From positions 124,001-188,000 of the forward strand of contig UQPZ01000002.1 in the NCBI GenBank assembly GCA_900543145.1: a DNA stretch of 64,000 nt. The letters are read 5' to 3'. The DNA is from an uncultured Ruminococcus sp. GTDB taxonomy: Bacteria; Bacillota; Clostridia; Oscillospirales; Ruminococcaceae. This document shows, piece after piece, positions 1-8,604 of the stretch; the stretch's first letter is position 1, and each line of letters starts with the position of its first letter. A program made the position numbers and the translations under genes. Under the pieces are notes generated by a model. The model was not told the DNA's origin and searched no databases. It saw nothing but the letters and a program-made list of their open reading frames with translations.

Positions 1-1229
1 AGAAATTTCAGGACGATAAGCTTGTGCTGGTTGACGAGGTTGTTGAAATGGATAAGGAATATCGTTCAACAAAGACCCGCTGTGATGAATTGAGATCAAA
101 AAGAAATACCATGAGCAAGCAGATCGGAGGTCTGATGGCTAAGGGTCAGAGGGACGAGGCTGAAAAGGTCAAGGCTGAGGTAAAGGCTATCGGCGACGAG
201 CTTGCGGCGCTTGAGGTAAAGGAAGCTGAGCTTGAGGGCGAAATCAGAAAGAGAATGCTGGTCATTCCGAATATTATAGACCCGTCTGTTCCTATCGGAA
301 AGGACGACAGCGAAAACGTTGAGCTGGAAAGATTCGGAGAGCCGTTTGTTCCGGACTTTGAGGTGCCGTATCATGTAGACATTATGGAGAGGCTCAGCGG
401 AATTGATCTTGATTCCGCAAGAAAGACCAGCGGAAACGGCTTTTATTATCTCTGCGGCGATATTGCAAGACTTCACTCTGCAATTCTGTCCTACGCCAGA
501 GATTTCATGATCGACAGGGGATTTACCTATTACATTCCTCCGTTTATGATCCGCTCCGACGTTGTTACGGGCGTAATGAGCTTTGCGGAGATGGAAAATA
601 TGATGTACAAGATAGAGGGGGAGGACCTTTATCTTATCGGTACTTCCGAGCATTCAATGATAGGCAAGTTCATTGACACTATTACACCTGAAAGCGAGCT
701 GCCCAAAACGCTTACAAGCTACAGCCCCTGCTTCAGAAAAGAAGTAGGCGCTCACGGTATTGAGGAGAGAGGCGTTTACAGGATACATCAGTTTGAAAAG
801 CAGGAAATGATAGTAGTATGCAAGCCGGAGGAAAGCAAGGAATGGTACGACAGGCTTTGGAAAAACAGTGTTGATTTCTTCCGTTCGCTGGATATTCCAG
901 TAAGGACGCTGGAATGCTGTTCGGGGGATCTTGCGGATCTGAAGGTAAAGAGCTGCGACGTTGAAGCATGGAGTCCTCGTCAGAAGAAGTATTTTGAGGT
1001 CGGCTCATGCTCCAATCTGGGCGACGCTCAGGCAAGACGGCTCGGCATAAGGATAAAGGCAGAGGACGGTTCAAAGTATTTTGCTCACACGCTTAACAAT
1101 ACAGTTGTTGCGCCGCCGAGAATGCTTATCGCATTTCTTGAGAACAATCTCAATGAGGACGGCTCGGTAAGGATACCGGAAGCTCTCAGAATGTACATGG
1201 GCGGAAAAGACCTGATAGCTGTCGATTAA
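1..1229 (+). CDS. serS: Seryl-tRNA synthetase, 5' end cut by window edge
   Basis: Class II aminoacyl-tRNA synthetase that charges tRNA-Ser with serine in the cytoplasm. The frame is open from base 3 to the left edge, so the start and roughly the first 20 residues are missing; about 409 codons are visible. The first ~95 visible residues are charged and helical, as expected for the N-terminal tRNA-binding coiled coil. The catalytic domain shows TSEH (normally TAE), motif 2 CFRKEVGAHG followed by YRIHQFEKQE, and motif 3 APPRMLIAFLENN. The GAHG loop in motif 2 and the NNTVVAPPR segment differ from the commonest bacterial forms (SEAGSAG; GSGLAVGR), but the fold signatures are intact. The next gene is 102 bp downstream on the same strand. 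Identity is secure; the meaning of the variant motifs is inference. Confidence 0.95.
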   Translation, partial: KFQDDKLVLVDEVVEMDKEYRSTKTRCDELRSKRNTMSKQIGGLMAKGQRDEAEKVKAEVKAIGDELAALEVKEAELEGEIRKRMLVIPNIIDPSVPIGKDDSENVELERFGEPFVPDFEVPYHVDIMERLSGIDLDSARKTSGNGFYYLCGDIARLHSAILSYARDFMIDRGFTYYIPPFMIRSDVVTGVMSFAEMENMMYKIEGEDLYLIGTSEHSMIGKFIDTITPESELPKTLTSYSPCFRKEVGAHGIEERGVYRIHQFEKQEMIVVCKPEESKEWYDRLWKNSVDFFRSLDIPVRTLECCSGDLADLKVKSCDVEAWSPRQKKYFEVGSCSNLGDAQARRLGIRIKAEDGSKYFAHTLNNTVVAPPRMLIAFLENNLNEDGSVRIPEALRMYMGGKDLIAVD

Positions 1230-1331
1230 GACGGGTTTAGATCCGGGGCGGCGGAAAGTACGGCGGCAAAAGCTGACGGCGGTAACTATACGCTTTGTTC
1301 GTAAATATAAATGTAAAGATAAGGAGCTTTT

Positions 1332-2396
1332 ATGGGCAGAAGTGAAAGAAAGAGAAGCATTAAGAAAACGGTTATTATTTCGGCTGCGGCAGGTTTGCTT
1401 GTCCTGTGCCTTGCGGTAATGATAACGGTTCACGTTCTGCTTAAACAGAATTTTTCCAGAGGCGAATATTCGGAATATTCAGTTTCCTACCGTTACAGTC
1501 ATTATGAGGACGGATATCCGAGAACTCCGGTAAGCTTCAGGTCGGGGAAAAACACTCTCAGAGGCTATATATACGGAGGGGACAACGACAAGGGACTTAT
1601 TGTTGTTTCTCACGGTATTGGCGGAGGTCACGAGGGGTATATAAACGAAATAGTCTGGTTTACAGAGCATGGCTGGAGGGTATTTGCTTACGACTGCACC
1701 GGAAGCTGTGAGAGCGAGGGAGAGGGAACTAAGGGACTGCCGCAGTCGGCGCTTGATCTTGACGCTGCGCTGACGTATATTGAGCAGGATAATAGCCTTT
1801 CGGGTATGAAAAAATATCTTTACGGTCACAGCTGGGGAGGATATGCGGTTACGGCAGGTCTTAATTTTGACCACGACGTCACAGCTTCAGCAAGTATAGC
1901 GGGATATGCCTATCCGATGGAGATGATAATGGAGTTTACAGACGGTATGATAGGAGGAGCTTCAAAGCTTTTGTATCCGTTTATCTGGCTTGACTGCAAG
2001 GCGGCGTTCGGAGAATACTCGAATCTTTCGGCAATTGACGGAATAAACAAAAGCGGGATACCTGTACTTATCGTTCACGGAGAGGACGATGAGCTCATAG
2101 GCTACGGCAGGTCGTCGATCATTTCCAAGAAGGCGGAGATAACCAATCCCAACGTTGAATATTACACGGTAAGCGGAGCAAACGACGGACACAATTCAAT
2201 TTTCCAGTCACCTGAGGCCGCGGAATACAAGAATGAGCTTGAAAAGGACTATGAGAAGCTGAAGGAAAGGTACGGAAAAAAGATCCCCGGTGAGGTTCAG
2301 CAGGAGTTTTATGACGGTGCAGACAAGGAAAAAGCCAACGAATGCAACACTGAGCTGCTTGAGAAGATAAACACTTTCTTTGAAAAGGCGTCTTAG
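1332..2396 (+). CDS. Membrane-anchored or secreted alpha/beta hydrolase
   Basis: Serine hydrolase of the alpha/beta-hydrolase superfamily, 354 aa; the substrate is unknown. A basic N-terminus followed by a hydrophobic segment (about residues 12-36) predicts a signal anchor, placing the enzyme outside the membrane. The nucleophile elbow is GHSWGG with Ser167. Probable acid and base are Asp252 (VHGEDDE) and His287 (NDGHN), giving a complete triad in normal order. The oxyanion-region motif VVSHGIGGGHEGY is also present. The start ATG follows AAGGAG at 1321-1326. The family includes esterases, lipases and peptidases, and nothing here separates these. The stop codon lies inside the first copy of a 49-bp repeat. 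Fold is confident, substrate unknown. Confidence 0.85.
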   Translation: MGRSERKRSIKKTVIISAAAGLLVLCLAVMITVHVLLKQNFSRGEYSEYSVSYRYSHYEDGYPRTPVSFRSGKNTLRGYIYGGDNDKGLIVVSHGIGGGHEGYINEIVWFTEHGWRVFAYDCTGSCESEGEGTKGLPQSALDLDAALTYIEQDNSLSGMKKYLYGHSWGGYAVTAGLNFDHDVTASASIAGYAYPMEMIMEFTDGMIGGASKLLYPFIWLDCKAAFGEYSNLSAIDGINKSGIPVLIVHGEDDELIGYGRSSIISKKAEITNPNVEYYTVSGANDGHNSIFQSPEAAEYKNELEKDYEKLKERYGKKIPGEVQQEFYDGADKEKANECNTELLEKINTFFEKAS

Positions 2397-2438
2397 CGCA
2401 GACGGCGCAATTCGCGCAGTCGCTCCTAACGTCGCTCG
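2390..2438 (+). repeat. 49-bp direct repeat, copy 1
   Basis: A 49-base sequence that recurs at 2511-2559 with one difference (A at 2428, G at 2549). It begins within the last codons of the alpha/beta hydrolase, so the TAG stop of that gene is part of the repeat. It is rich in GCGC and CGCTC words and contains a short imperfect dyad around GGCG-CAATT-CGC. Function unknown. Confidence 0.85.
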
Positions 2439-2510
2439 TTTCTGCGGGCGGACACTAATAAGCCGCAGCTAAGTTTTGAAAAAGCTTAAACTTTCCCTTC
2501 TTGGAGGGCG

Positions 2511-2559
2511 GTCTTAGCGCAGACGGCGCAATTCGCGCAGTCGCTCCTGACGTCGCTCG
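2511..2559 (+). repeat. 49-bp direct repeat, copy 2
   Basis: Second copy of the element at 2390-2438, offset by exactly 121 bp and identical in 48 of 49 bases. It lies wholly in the intergenic region between the hydrolase and mnmE. I saw no third copy in this window. It could be a dispersed intergenic repeat family or a local duplication. Confidence 0.85.
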
Positions 2560-2589
2560 AATAGGGGGAGATTATGCCGCGGCGGCTTT

Positions 2590-2619
2590 TTGGGTGATCT
2601 ATTCTGATACGGTTATAAT
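2590..2619 (+). promoter_or_regulatory. Probable promoter of mnmE
   Basis: TTGGGT (2590-2595), an 18-base spacer and a consensus TATAAT (2614-2619), 63 bp before the mnmE start. The -10 is perfect and the -35 weak. Confidence 0.5.
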
Positions 2620-2682
2620 GGGTAAGCTAATAAAGCTTGTCCTGTGATATTAAAAATGAATGTAAAATTATAAGGTGGTTTT

Positions 2683-4059
2683 ATGTCGACGGTATGTGCA
2701 GTTTCGACTCCCTTGGCGGAGGGCGGGATCTCGGTCATAAGAATAAGCGGCGAAAAGGCTCTTGAGGTTGCAGAGAGGGTCTTTGCGCCTTTTTCGGCTT
2801 TCGGCAGTGTAAGGGAAATGAAGGGCTATACCTGCGCATACGGCAGAATTATTGATCCTTCGACGGGAGAAACTGCTGACGACGCGCTGCTGACGGTATT
2901 CCGTTCGCCTAAGTCTTACACAGGTGAGGATACGGCTGAAATTTCCTGTCACGGGGGAATATATATCACCAAAAAAGTAATGCGTTTATGTCTTGAAAAC
3001 GGGTGTGAGCCTGCTGAAAGGGGCGAATTTACCAAAAGGGCATTTCTCAACGGAAAGCTTTCGCTTACTCAGGCGGAATCGGTTATGGACATGATCTCGG
3101 CTCAGGGGGAATATACTCTGCGGTCGGCAAGGCTTACAAGGGAGGGCAGGCTTTTCAGGGATATTTCAGGAGTAAAAGACAGGCTTGTAAAGATACTGGG
3201 AGAGCTTGCGGCATGGGTCGATTATCCGGAGGAGGAGCTGCCGGAAATAGAAGAGAACGCTCTTAGGGCAGACCTTGAAAATTCTATAGGGGTACTTGAA
3301 AAGATACTCAGAGATTACGACTGCGGAATGATACTGCGAAACGGAATTGACACGGTCATTGCAGGAAAGCCCAATGTAGGCAAGTCAACGCTAATGAATC
3401 TTCTTCTCGGGTACGACCGCTCGATAGTAACAGACATTGCAGGAACGACGAGAGATGTTATTGAAGAAACCGCACGGCTGGGAGAATTTATGCTGAAGCT
3501 TTCGGACACTGCCGGTATAAGGGAGACCGACGATACTGTTGAGAAAATGGGCGTAGGTCTTGCAAGAAAGCGGATCGACGAATGCGCTTTGGTAATTGCG
3601 GTCTTTGACACGTCGGAGCCTCTTGACGGAGAGGATATAGAGCTTCTCGATTACGTTCACAGCCGCGGCAAGCGTCTGGTTGCCGCGCTTAACAAAAGCG
3701 ATTTAGGCACGGCGGCTGACAAGTCGGTTTTTGAAAAATACACCGAATATATATTTGAAATTTCCGCGAAGCAGGGCGAGGGGACGGAAAAAATAAAAAA
3801 AGCCTGTGAGGATATCTTCTCGCTCGGCGGCTACGACCCGGATTCAACGGTTTTTGCAAATGAGCGGCAGAAAAACTGTGCGGAGAAGGCGCTTAAAAAT
3901 CTCAGGCTTGCGCTTGACAGCCTTAACATAGGTGATACTCTTGACGCTGTTACGGTAATGATAGATTACGCTGCTCAGTCGCTTATGGAGCTGACAGGAG
4001 AAAAAGCTACAGAGGCTGTTGTAGACGAAGTATTCTCAAAATTCTGCGTAGGCAAATAG
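2683..4059 (+). CDS. mnmE: tRNA uridine-5-carboxymethylaminomethyl modification GTPase
   Basis: MnmE works with MnmG to install (carboxymethyl)aminomethyl groups at C5 of the wobble uridine U34 of several tRNAs, using GTP and a folate one-carbon unit. The 458-aa length is typical. The N-terminal folate-binding domain (about 1-120) is followed by a helical domain into which the G domain is inserted: P-loop GKPNVGKST (228-236), G2 region DIAGTTRDV, G3 DTAGIRETDD, G4 NKSD. The C-terminus ends FCVGK, carrying the family's conserved Cys. The ATG follows AAGGTGG at a good distance. Its partner mnmG lies 268 bp downstream, so the two form the usual functional neighbourhood. Confidence 0.97.
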   Translation: MSTVCAVSTPLAEGGISVIRISGEKALEVAERVFAPFSAFGSVREMKGYTCAYGRIIDPSTGETADDALLTVFRSPKSYTGEDTAEISCHGGIYITKKVMRLCLENGCEPAERGEFTKRAFLNGKLSLTQAESVMDMISAQGEYTLRSARLTREGRLFRDISGVKDRLVKILGELAAWVDYPEEELPEIEENALRADLENSIGVLEKILRDYDCGMILRNGIDTVIAGKPNVGKSTLMNLLLGYDRSIVTDIAGTTRDVIEETARLGEFMLKLSDTAGIRETDDTVEKMGVGLARKRIDECALVIAVFDTSEPLDGEDIELLDYVHSRGKRLVAALNKSDLGTAADKSVFEKYTEYIFEISAKQGEGTEKIKKACEDIFSLGGYDPDSTVFANERQKNCAEKALKNLRLALDSLNIGDTLDAVTVMIDYAAQSLMELTGEKATEAVVDEVFSKFCVGK

Positions 4060-4327
4060 TCCTGACGCCGAACGGACGGATATCCCTTCCCGCTGTGCTT
4101 TGCGGGTCAAGAAGGTTCGTGTTTCTCCCCGTGAGGGGAGGTTTATTATAATTATATAGTTAGTAAGTGTTACGATATTGCACTGAAAGTCCTTTCTAAT
4201 AGGGAAAGATAAGACCGCAGGAAATCATATTGATTCTGCACGTAAGGGTGTATGATCGGGTGAACGAAGATCATCAAAAACTCTTGTCCTAAGGTAATTG
4301 CGCATATATGAAAAGAGGTTTCTGAAT
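4060..4327 (+). ncRNA. Candidate structured RNA between mnmE and mnmG
   Basis: This 268-bp gap carries a series of inverted repeats. They are: CCCGC/GCGGG near 4089-4106; CTCCCC-GTGA-GGGGAG at 4125-4140; GTC-CTTTC/GAAAG...GAC at 4189-4215; GCAG(GA)AATCA-TAT-TGATTCTGC at 4217-4239; ATGATC/GATCAT at 4252-4274. A TATAAT lies at 4147-4152 without a clear -35. The first two hairpins could end the mnmE transcript but have no good T run. The last three follow one another closely, like a folded leader or small RNA ahead of mnmG. I cannot match it to a known riboswitch class. Structure is visible; function is unknown. Confidence 0.35.
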
Positions 4328-6196
4328 TTGATTACTGAAAATTTTGAAATTATAATAGTCGGAGCAGGTCATGCGGGCTGTGAGGCGGCGCTGGCGGCGG
4401 CGCGTCTTGGTCTTAAAACTGCGGTTTTTACCATTACGCTTGACGGTATCGCGAATATGCCCTGCAATCCGTCTATCGGCGGTACTGCAAAGGGTCATCT
4501 TGTTCGGGAGATCGACGCCCTCGGAGGAGAAATGGGAAGAGCCGCCGACGCTACGTTTTTGCAGAGCAGAATGCTCAACAGGGGGAAAGGCCCGGCAGTA
4601 CACAGTCTGAGGGTTCAGGCGGACAGGGTAAAATATCACACCTATATGAAGCAAGCTCTGGAGCAATGTGAAAACCTGAGGATAAAGCAGGACGAAATAT
4701 GCGTAATAACCGCTGAAAACGGCAGGGTAACCGGCGTTGTAACCAGACTTGGCACGGAATACGGCGCAAAGGCGGTAATTATCGCCAGCGGCACATATCT
4801 TAACGGAGAGATACACGTCGGGGCGGTATCCTACCCCAGCGGGCCTGATTCGGTTCTTCCGGCTCAGTTTCTTTCGGATTCCTTAAAGGAGCTTGGTATA
4901 AGCCTGAGAAGATTCAAAACCGGCACTCCTGCAAGAGTACATAAGAGATCAATTGATTTTGACGCTCTCGAAAGGCAGGACGGCGATGAGGAAATAGTTC
5001 CGTTTGCCTTTGACAGCTGCGGCAGGCTTGAAAACAAGGTCGCCTGCTATGTAGCCTATACCAATGATGAAACTCACCGTATAATCAGGGAGAATATTCA
5101 TTTATCACCTATTTATTCAGGCAGGATAAACGCAGTAGGCCCTAGATACTGCCCGTCTATCGAGGACAAGATAATGAGGTTCCCCGACAAGCTCCGCCAT
5201 CAGCTTTTTATTGAGCCGATGGGACTTGATACGGACGAATATTATCTCCAGGGAATGAGCTCCTCCCTGCCCGAGTGGGTACAGCTTAAATTCCTGAGAA
5301 CGATAAAAGGACTTGAAAATGTTGAGATAATGAGGAACGCATATGCAATAGAATACGACTGCTGCGATCCTACCCAGCTGCTCCCTACCCTTGAATTCAA
5401 AAACGTTTCGGGACTTTACGGAGCGGGGCAGTTCAACGGTACATCAGGCTATGAGGAGGCGGCGGCGCAGGGACTTATCGCAGGAATAAACGCCGCTTTG
5501 AAGATTAAGGGGGAAGAGCCGCTTATTTTAGACAGGGCGTCCTCCTATACCGGAACACTTATAGACGATCTTGTAACAAAGGGCTGTTCCGATCCTTACC
5601 GCATGATGACCTCCAGAAGCGAATACAGACTGCTTCTGCGGCAGGATAATGCAGACATAAGGCTTACTCCGATCGGTCATAGAACAGGACTTATTTCTGA
5701 CGAAAGATATAACGCTCTGCTAGAAAAGGAACGTCAGATCGACCGAGAAATAAAGCGTATTTCACACGTTAATCTTGCGCCCTCCGCCGAGCTTAACGCT
5801 TATCTTGAAGCCGCAGGGACCGAGCCGCTTTCAACAGGAATCAAGCTTTCACAGCTTTTGAGGCGTCCGCAGGTCTGCTATAAAAGGCTTGCGCCGTTTG
5901 ATCCTGAGCGTCCTCAGCTTGACGGGCAGGTACAGGAGCAGGTCGAGCTTCAGATCAAGTATGACGGCTACATAAAAATTCAGCTCGAGCAGGTCGAGGC
6001 TATGCGAAAGCTTGAATCAAAGGCGTTGCCTGCCGACGCAGATTATTCCCAGATAAGGGGGCTGAGGCTTGAGGCGGCGGAAAAGCTCAATAGGATAAAG
6101 CCCCTAAGCGTAGGACAGGCAAGCAGAATTTCGGGAGTAAATCCCGCCGACGTAAACGTTCTGCTGATCTGGCTGTCGCAGAGAGGACAGAGGTAA
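4328..6196 (+). CDS. mnmG: tRNA uridine-5-carboxymethylaminomethyl modification enzyme, FAD-dependent
   Basis: MnmG (GidA) is the FAD/NADH-dependent partner of MnmE in wobble-uridine modification. The N-terminus has the dinucleotide-binding motif [13 protein letters not shown], followed by [15 protein letters not shown] and the family signatures [12 protein letters not shown] and [14 protein letters not shown]. The frame extends upstream to TTG 4298, but that codon has only AAGG three bases before it. TTG 4328 has AGAGG nine bases upstream and gives a 622-aa protein starting just before the FAD motif, as in characterised family members. I therefore place the start at 4328, a TTG codon. The gene order mnmE-mnmG-rsmG is the classic arrangement found near replication origins in Firmicutes. 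Confidence 0.96.
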   Translation: MITENFEIIIVGAGHAGCEAALAAARLGLKTAVFTITLDGIANMPCNPSIGGTAKGHLVREIDALGGEMGRAADATFLQSRMLNRGKGPAVHSLRVQADRVKYHTYMKQALEQCENLRIKQDEICVITAENGRVTGVVTRLGTEYGAKAVIIASGTYLNGEIHVGAVSYPSGPDSVLPAQFLSDSLKELGISLRRFKTGTPARVHKRSIDFDALERQDGDEEIVPFAFDSCGRLENKVACYVAYTNDETHRIIRENIHLSPIYSGRINAVGPRYCPSIEDKIMRFPDKLRHQLFIEPMGLDTDEYYLQGMSSSLPEWVQLKFLRTIKGLENVEIMRNAYAIEYDCCDPTQLLPTLEFKNVSGLYGAGQFNGTSGYEEAAAQGLIAGINAALKIKGEEPLILDRASSYTGTLIDDLVTKGCSDPYRMMTSRSEYRLLLRQDNADIRLTPIGHRTGLISDERYNALLEKERQIDREIKRISHVNLAPSAELNAYLEAAGTEPLSTGIKLSQLLRRPQVCYKRLAPFDPERPQLDGQVQEQVELQIKYDGYIKIQLEQVEAMRKLESKALPADADYSQIRGLRLEAAEKLNRIKPLSVGQASRISGVNPADVNVLLIWLSQRGQR

Positions 6197-6322
6197 TCAA
6201 TATTTAAGCCGCCCGAGTTTTATGCGGCTATATTTGCGGAATATTATAGGACGTCTTGAAAAAAGCAGGATTATTCTGTAATGAGCGATTTTCTGCAATG
6301 AACTTAAAGAGGAGAAACTTAA

Positions 6323-7036
6323 ATGCTTATATCAAAACCGGAGCTTGACAGGCTTTTCGGAGAATACCACATCGGAGTAAGCGATGAGCAGTATAAAAAG
6401 CTATCGGTATATTCAGCCATGCTGACCGAGTGGAATGAAAAAATCAACCTCACTGCTATAACCGATCCTGAGGGGATCGCACTAAAGCACTTTTTCGACA
6501 GCGTTTATCCGTTTACGCTTTTTGACGTTCCGTCAGGGGCGGAGGTAATAGACGTAGGAACGGGAGCAGGATTTCCCTCCTGTCCGCTGAAGATCTTCAG
6601 GGAGGATATAAAGCTTACGCTGCTTGACAGTCTGAATAAGCGAATTAAATTTCTCTCTGAACTTTCAGATAAGCTTGAATTGTCCGCCGAATGCATACAC
6701 GGAAGAGCGGAGGAGCTTGGAAGAAAGCCTGAATACCGTGAAAAATTCGATATTGCAACTGCCAGAGCGGTAGCTGATCTTTCTTTGCTCTGTGAATACT
6801 GTATGCCGTTTGTTAAGACAGGAGGAGTTTTTGCGGCGCTGAAGGGCGCTGACGGAAGGAAGGAGCTTGAAGCTTCTGAAAACGCCGTAAGGATACTTGG
6901 AGGAAAGACCGAACTTTGCAGGGAATATTCGCTTCCCAACGGTGATAAGAGATGTCTTATCATAATCAGAAAAGTAAAGGCGTCTCCAGAGAAATATCCG
7001 CGGAACAAAGGTCAGATGACAAAAAAGCCGCTTTAA
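6323..7036 (+). CDS. rsmG: 16S rRNA (guanine-527-N7)-methyltransferase
   Basis: RsmG (GidB) methylates N7 of G527 in 16S rRNA using SAM. Length is 237 aa, normal for the family. Residues 10-70 carry the N-terminal segment with MLTEWNEKINLTAI, then the SAM site VIDVGTGAGFPSCPLKIF. The usual glycine-isoleucine after FP is replaced by Ser-Cys here. Further family features are ATARAVADLSLLCEYC and the Gly-Gly-Lys loop near the end. The start ATG has a strong AGAGGAG site. It follows mnmG by 126 bp. No parA/noc genes follow, unlike many relatives. The final ~20 residues form a basic tail. Confidence 0.95.
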   Translation: MLISKPELDRLFGEYHIGVSDEQYKKLSVYSAMLTEWNEKINLTAITDPEGIALKHFFDSVYPFTLFDVPSGAEVIDVGTGAGFPSCPLKIFREDIKLTLLDSLNKRIKFLSELSDKLELSAECIHGRAEELGRKPEYREKFDIATARAVADLSLLCEYCMPFVKTGGVFAALKGADGRKELEASENAVRILGGKTELCREYSLPNGDKRCLIIIRKVKASPEKYPRNKGQMTKKPL

Positions 7037-7118
7037 GAGCCTGTATTTTTATGTGATATAACTAAATAAAAATCATGGAATTTGTTAATATTTATATAGC
7101 TTTTTATTGAAAAAACTA

Positions 7119-7147
7119 TTGACAAAAACATTAAATTAGGGTACTAT
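7119..7147 (+). promoter_or_regulatory. Promoter of the zinc-ribbon/lipoprotein cluster
   Basis: Consensus TTGACA (7119-7124), a 17-base spacer and TACTAT (7142-7147). A TATAAT also sits at 7148-7153 but is 23 bases from the -35. The site lies in AT-rich DNA 57 bp before the start codon of the next gene. Confidence 0.75.
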
Positions 7148-7203
7148 TATAATATTAGAATGTATTTTAGTCAATATGAAAAATTAACGGGAGGAAACGT
7201 TTT

Positions 7204-7956
7204 ATGTCAAAATTCTGTACTACCTGCGGCGCTCAGCTTGACGACAGCGCAACATTCTGCACAAGCTGCGGAGCGGCACAGCAGGAGCAGCCGAAGCAGG
7301 CTGAAAATACGGCAGCTGCCGGAGAGGCGGGTAAAAACTCTTTCAGCGGTATTATGGATAAGGTCAATGTAGACGCTGTAAAGGATTCGCTTTCAATGGA
7401 GAATATCAAGGGACTGAAAACAAATCCGAATAAGGGTACGCTTATCGCGTTAGGCTGTATTGCGGTCGTTGCTATTCTTATAATCGTTCTTATCTGCAAT
7501 CTGCTGTTCGGAGGCGCATACAAAAAGCCGATCACAAATATGCTGAAGGGAATGGAAAAGGCTGACGGTTCGCTGATAGTAAAGGCTCTGCCAAAATGCG
7601 AGGTCGATTACTATGAGGAAGAGTACATAGATAAATCAGACAAATACGACAACGTTGAGGAATATTTTGAGGATACTATCGACACGACACTTAAGTTTTT
7701 TGAGGAAGAATACGGTGACGATATAAAGCTTTCATACAGCGTTGAAAAGAAAACAAAGCTTTCCGACGGCAAGCTCAAGGATATAAGAAAAGACCTTGAG
7801 GATAAATACGATGCCGACGTTGAGGTAACAAAGGGTTATAAGGTAAAGGTCGAAATGAAGATCAAGGGCGACGACGATGAAGATGAAAATAAAACAACGT
7901 TTACAGTCGCTAAGGTAGACGGAGACTGGGTAATTGTAGACGGCGGTTTTATCTGA
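7204..7956 (+). CDS. Zinc-ribbon membrane protein of unknown function
   Basis: 250 aa. The N-terminus is a zinc ribbon with Cys5, Cys8, Cys19 and Cys22 (CTTCGAQ and CTSCG). A low-complexity linker follows, then a transmembrane helix at about residues 78-100 (GTLIALGCIAVVAILIIVLI). The rest (101-250) is an acidic, lysine-rich domain predicted to lie outside the membrane, with a pattern resembling small NTF2/DUF-type extracellular domains in Gram-positive zinc-ribbon proteins. The ATG follows GGGAGG. It has its own promoter and terminator and is followed by a lipoprotein and a second zinc-ribbon membrane protein. The architecture (cytosolic zinc ribbon, one TM helix, outer domain) recalls TcaA-type envelope proteins, but that is only an analogy. 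Confidence 0.7.
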   Translation: MSKFCTTCGAQLDDSATFCTSCGAAQQEQPKQAENTAAAGEAGKNSFSGIMDKVNVDAVKDSLSMENIKGLKTNPNKGTLIALGCIAVVAILIIVLICNLLFGGAYKKPITNMLKGMEKADGSLIVKALPKCEVDYYEEEYIDKSDKYDNVEEYFEDTIDTTLKFFEEEYGDDIKLSYSVEKKTKLSDGKLKDIRKDLEDKYDADVEVTKGYKVKVEMKIKGDDDEDENKTTFTVAKVDGDWVIVDGGFI

Positions 7957-7977
7957 TCATATAATATCAGCTGACAG

Positions 7978-8005
7978 GGACGGACAGAAGAGTCCGTCCT
8001 TTTTT
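7978..8005 (+). terminator. Rho-independent terminator
   Basis: Perfect 8-bp stem GGACGGAC (7978-7985) / GTCCGTCC (7992-7999) with a 6-base loop and six T residues (8000-8005), directly after the zinc-ribbon gene. Confidence 0.9.
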
Positions 8006-8045
8006 AGAGAATAGGCTATCGGCGGGTTTTGCAAAGGGGGTCATT

Positions 8046-8588
8046 ATGCATAGTAATAGTAAAAGGCGCGGCGTTTTTTTTATTTCAGCGCTTGTTATAA
8101 TGCTGATCATCTCCGGCTGCGGGGATAAAAGTCAAACTGCAAAATCTGTGCTTAATTACGAGCAGCCTGCGGTAACGATGATAAGAGCGGTAAAGCTTCT
8201 CGATACGAAGTCTTACCTGAACTGTTTTACGCCGGGGGCAAGGGAGAAATACGAAAAGAGCGAGAATTATAATTCAAGGCTTGCCGAGGTACTGCTGCCG
8301 CGGCAGGAAACCGTAGCTGCACCGGTAAAAATAAAAACGCTGTCGGCCGAAGAGCTTGAAGGCGACGCTGTATCGCAGCTTGAAGCGGATTACAGGGAAA
8401 TGTACAGCAGGAGAATAAGCATAAGCAAGGCATATAAGCTTTCCGTCGAAATAAGCACTTTCCAGAACGGAAAGGGAGCATCCGATATAAGGGATATTAC
8501 CGTTATCAATAACGGAGGAGGCTGGCTTATCTACGGGGATATTATCGAAGAATTTAATTTCAATGAAAAGCAGGCAAAAATAAATTAA
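8046..8588 (+). CDS. Putative lipoprotein
   Basis: 180 aa with a lipoprotein signal: basic start (HSNSKRRG), hydrophobic core and lipobox LIISGC ending at about Cys26. The protein should be anchored to the outer face of the membrane. The mature part (about 30-180) is a small alpha+beta domain with the central stretch VTMIRAVKLLDTKSYLNCF and ends in alternating hydrophobic strands with GGGWLIYGDI. This pattern is reminiscent of small NTF2-like or DUF-type extracellular domains, but I cannot name the family. GGGGG precedes the ATG. It is 16 bp upstream of the second zinc-ribbon gene and probably co-transcribed with it. Confidence 0.6.
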   Translation: MHSNSKRRGVFFISALVIMLIISGCGDKSQTAKSVLNYEQPAVTMIRAVKLLDTKSYLNCFTPGAREKYEKSENYNSRLAEVLLPRQETVAAPVKIKTLSAEELEGDAVSQLEADYREMYSRRISISKAYKLSVEISTFQNGKGASDIRDITVINNGGGWLIYGDIIEEFNFNEKQAKIN

Positions 8589-8604
8589 GAAAGGAAATGG
8601 TCTA

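Noticed and set aside
4141..4297. Group II intron or retron remnant upstream of mnmG
   Set aside because: Some words (GCACTGAAAGTCC) recall intron ends, but there is no domain V-like hairpin, no reverse transcriptase and no matching boundaries.
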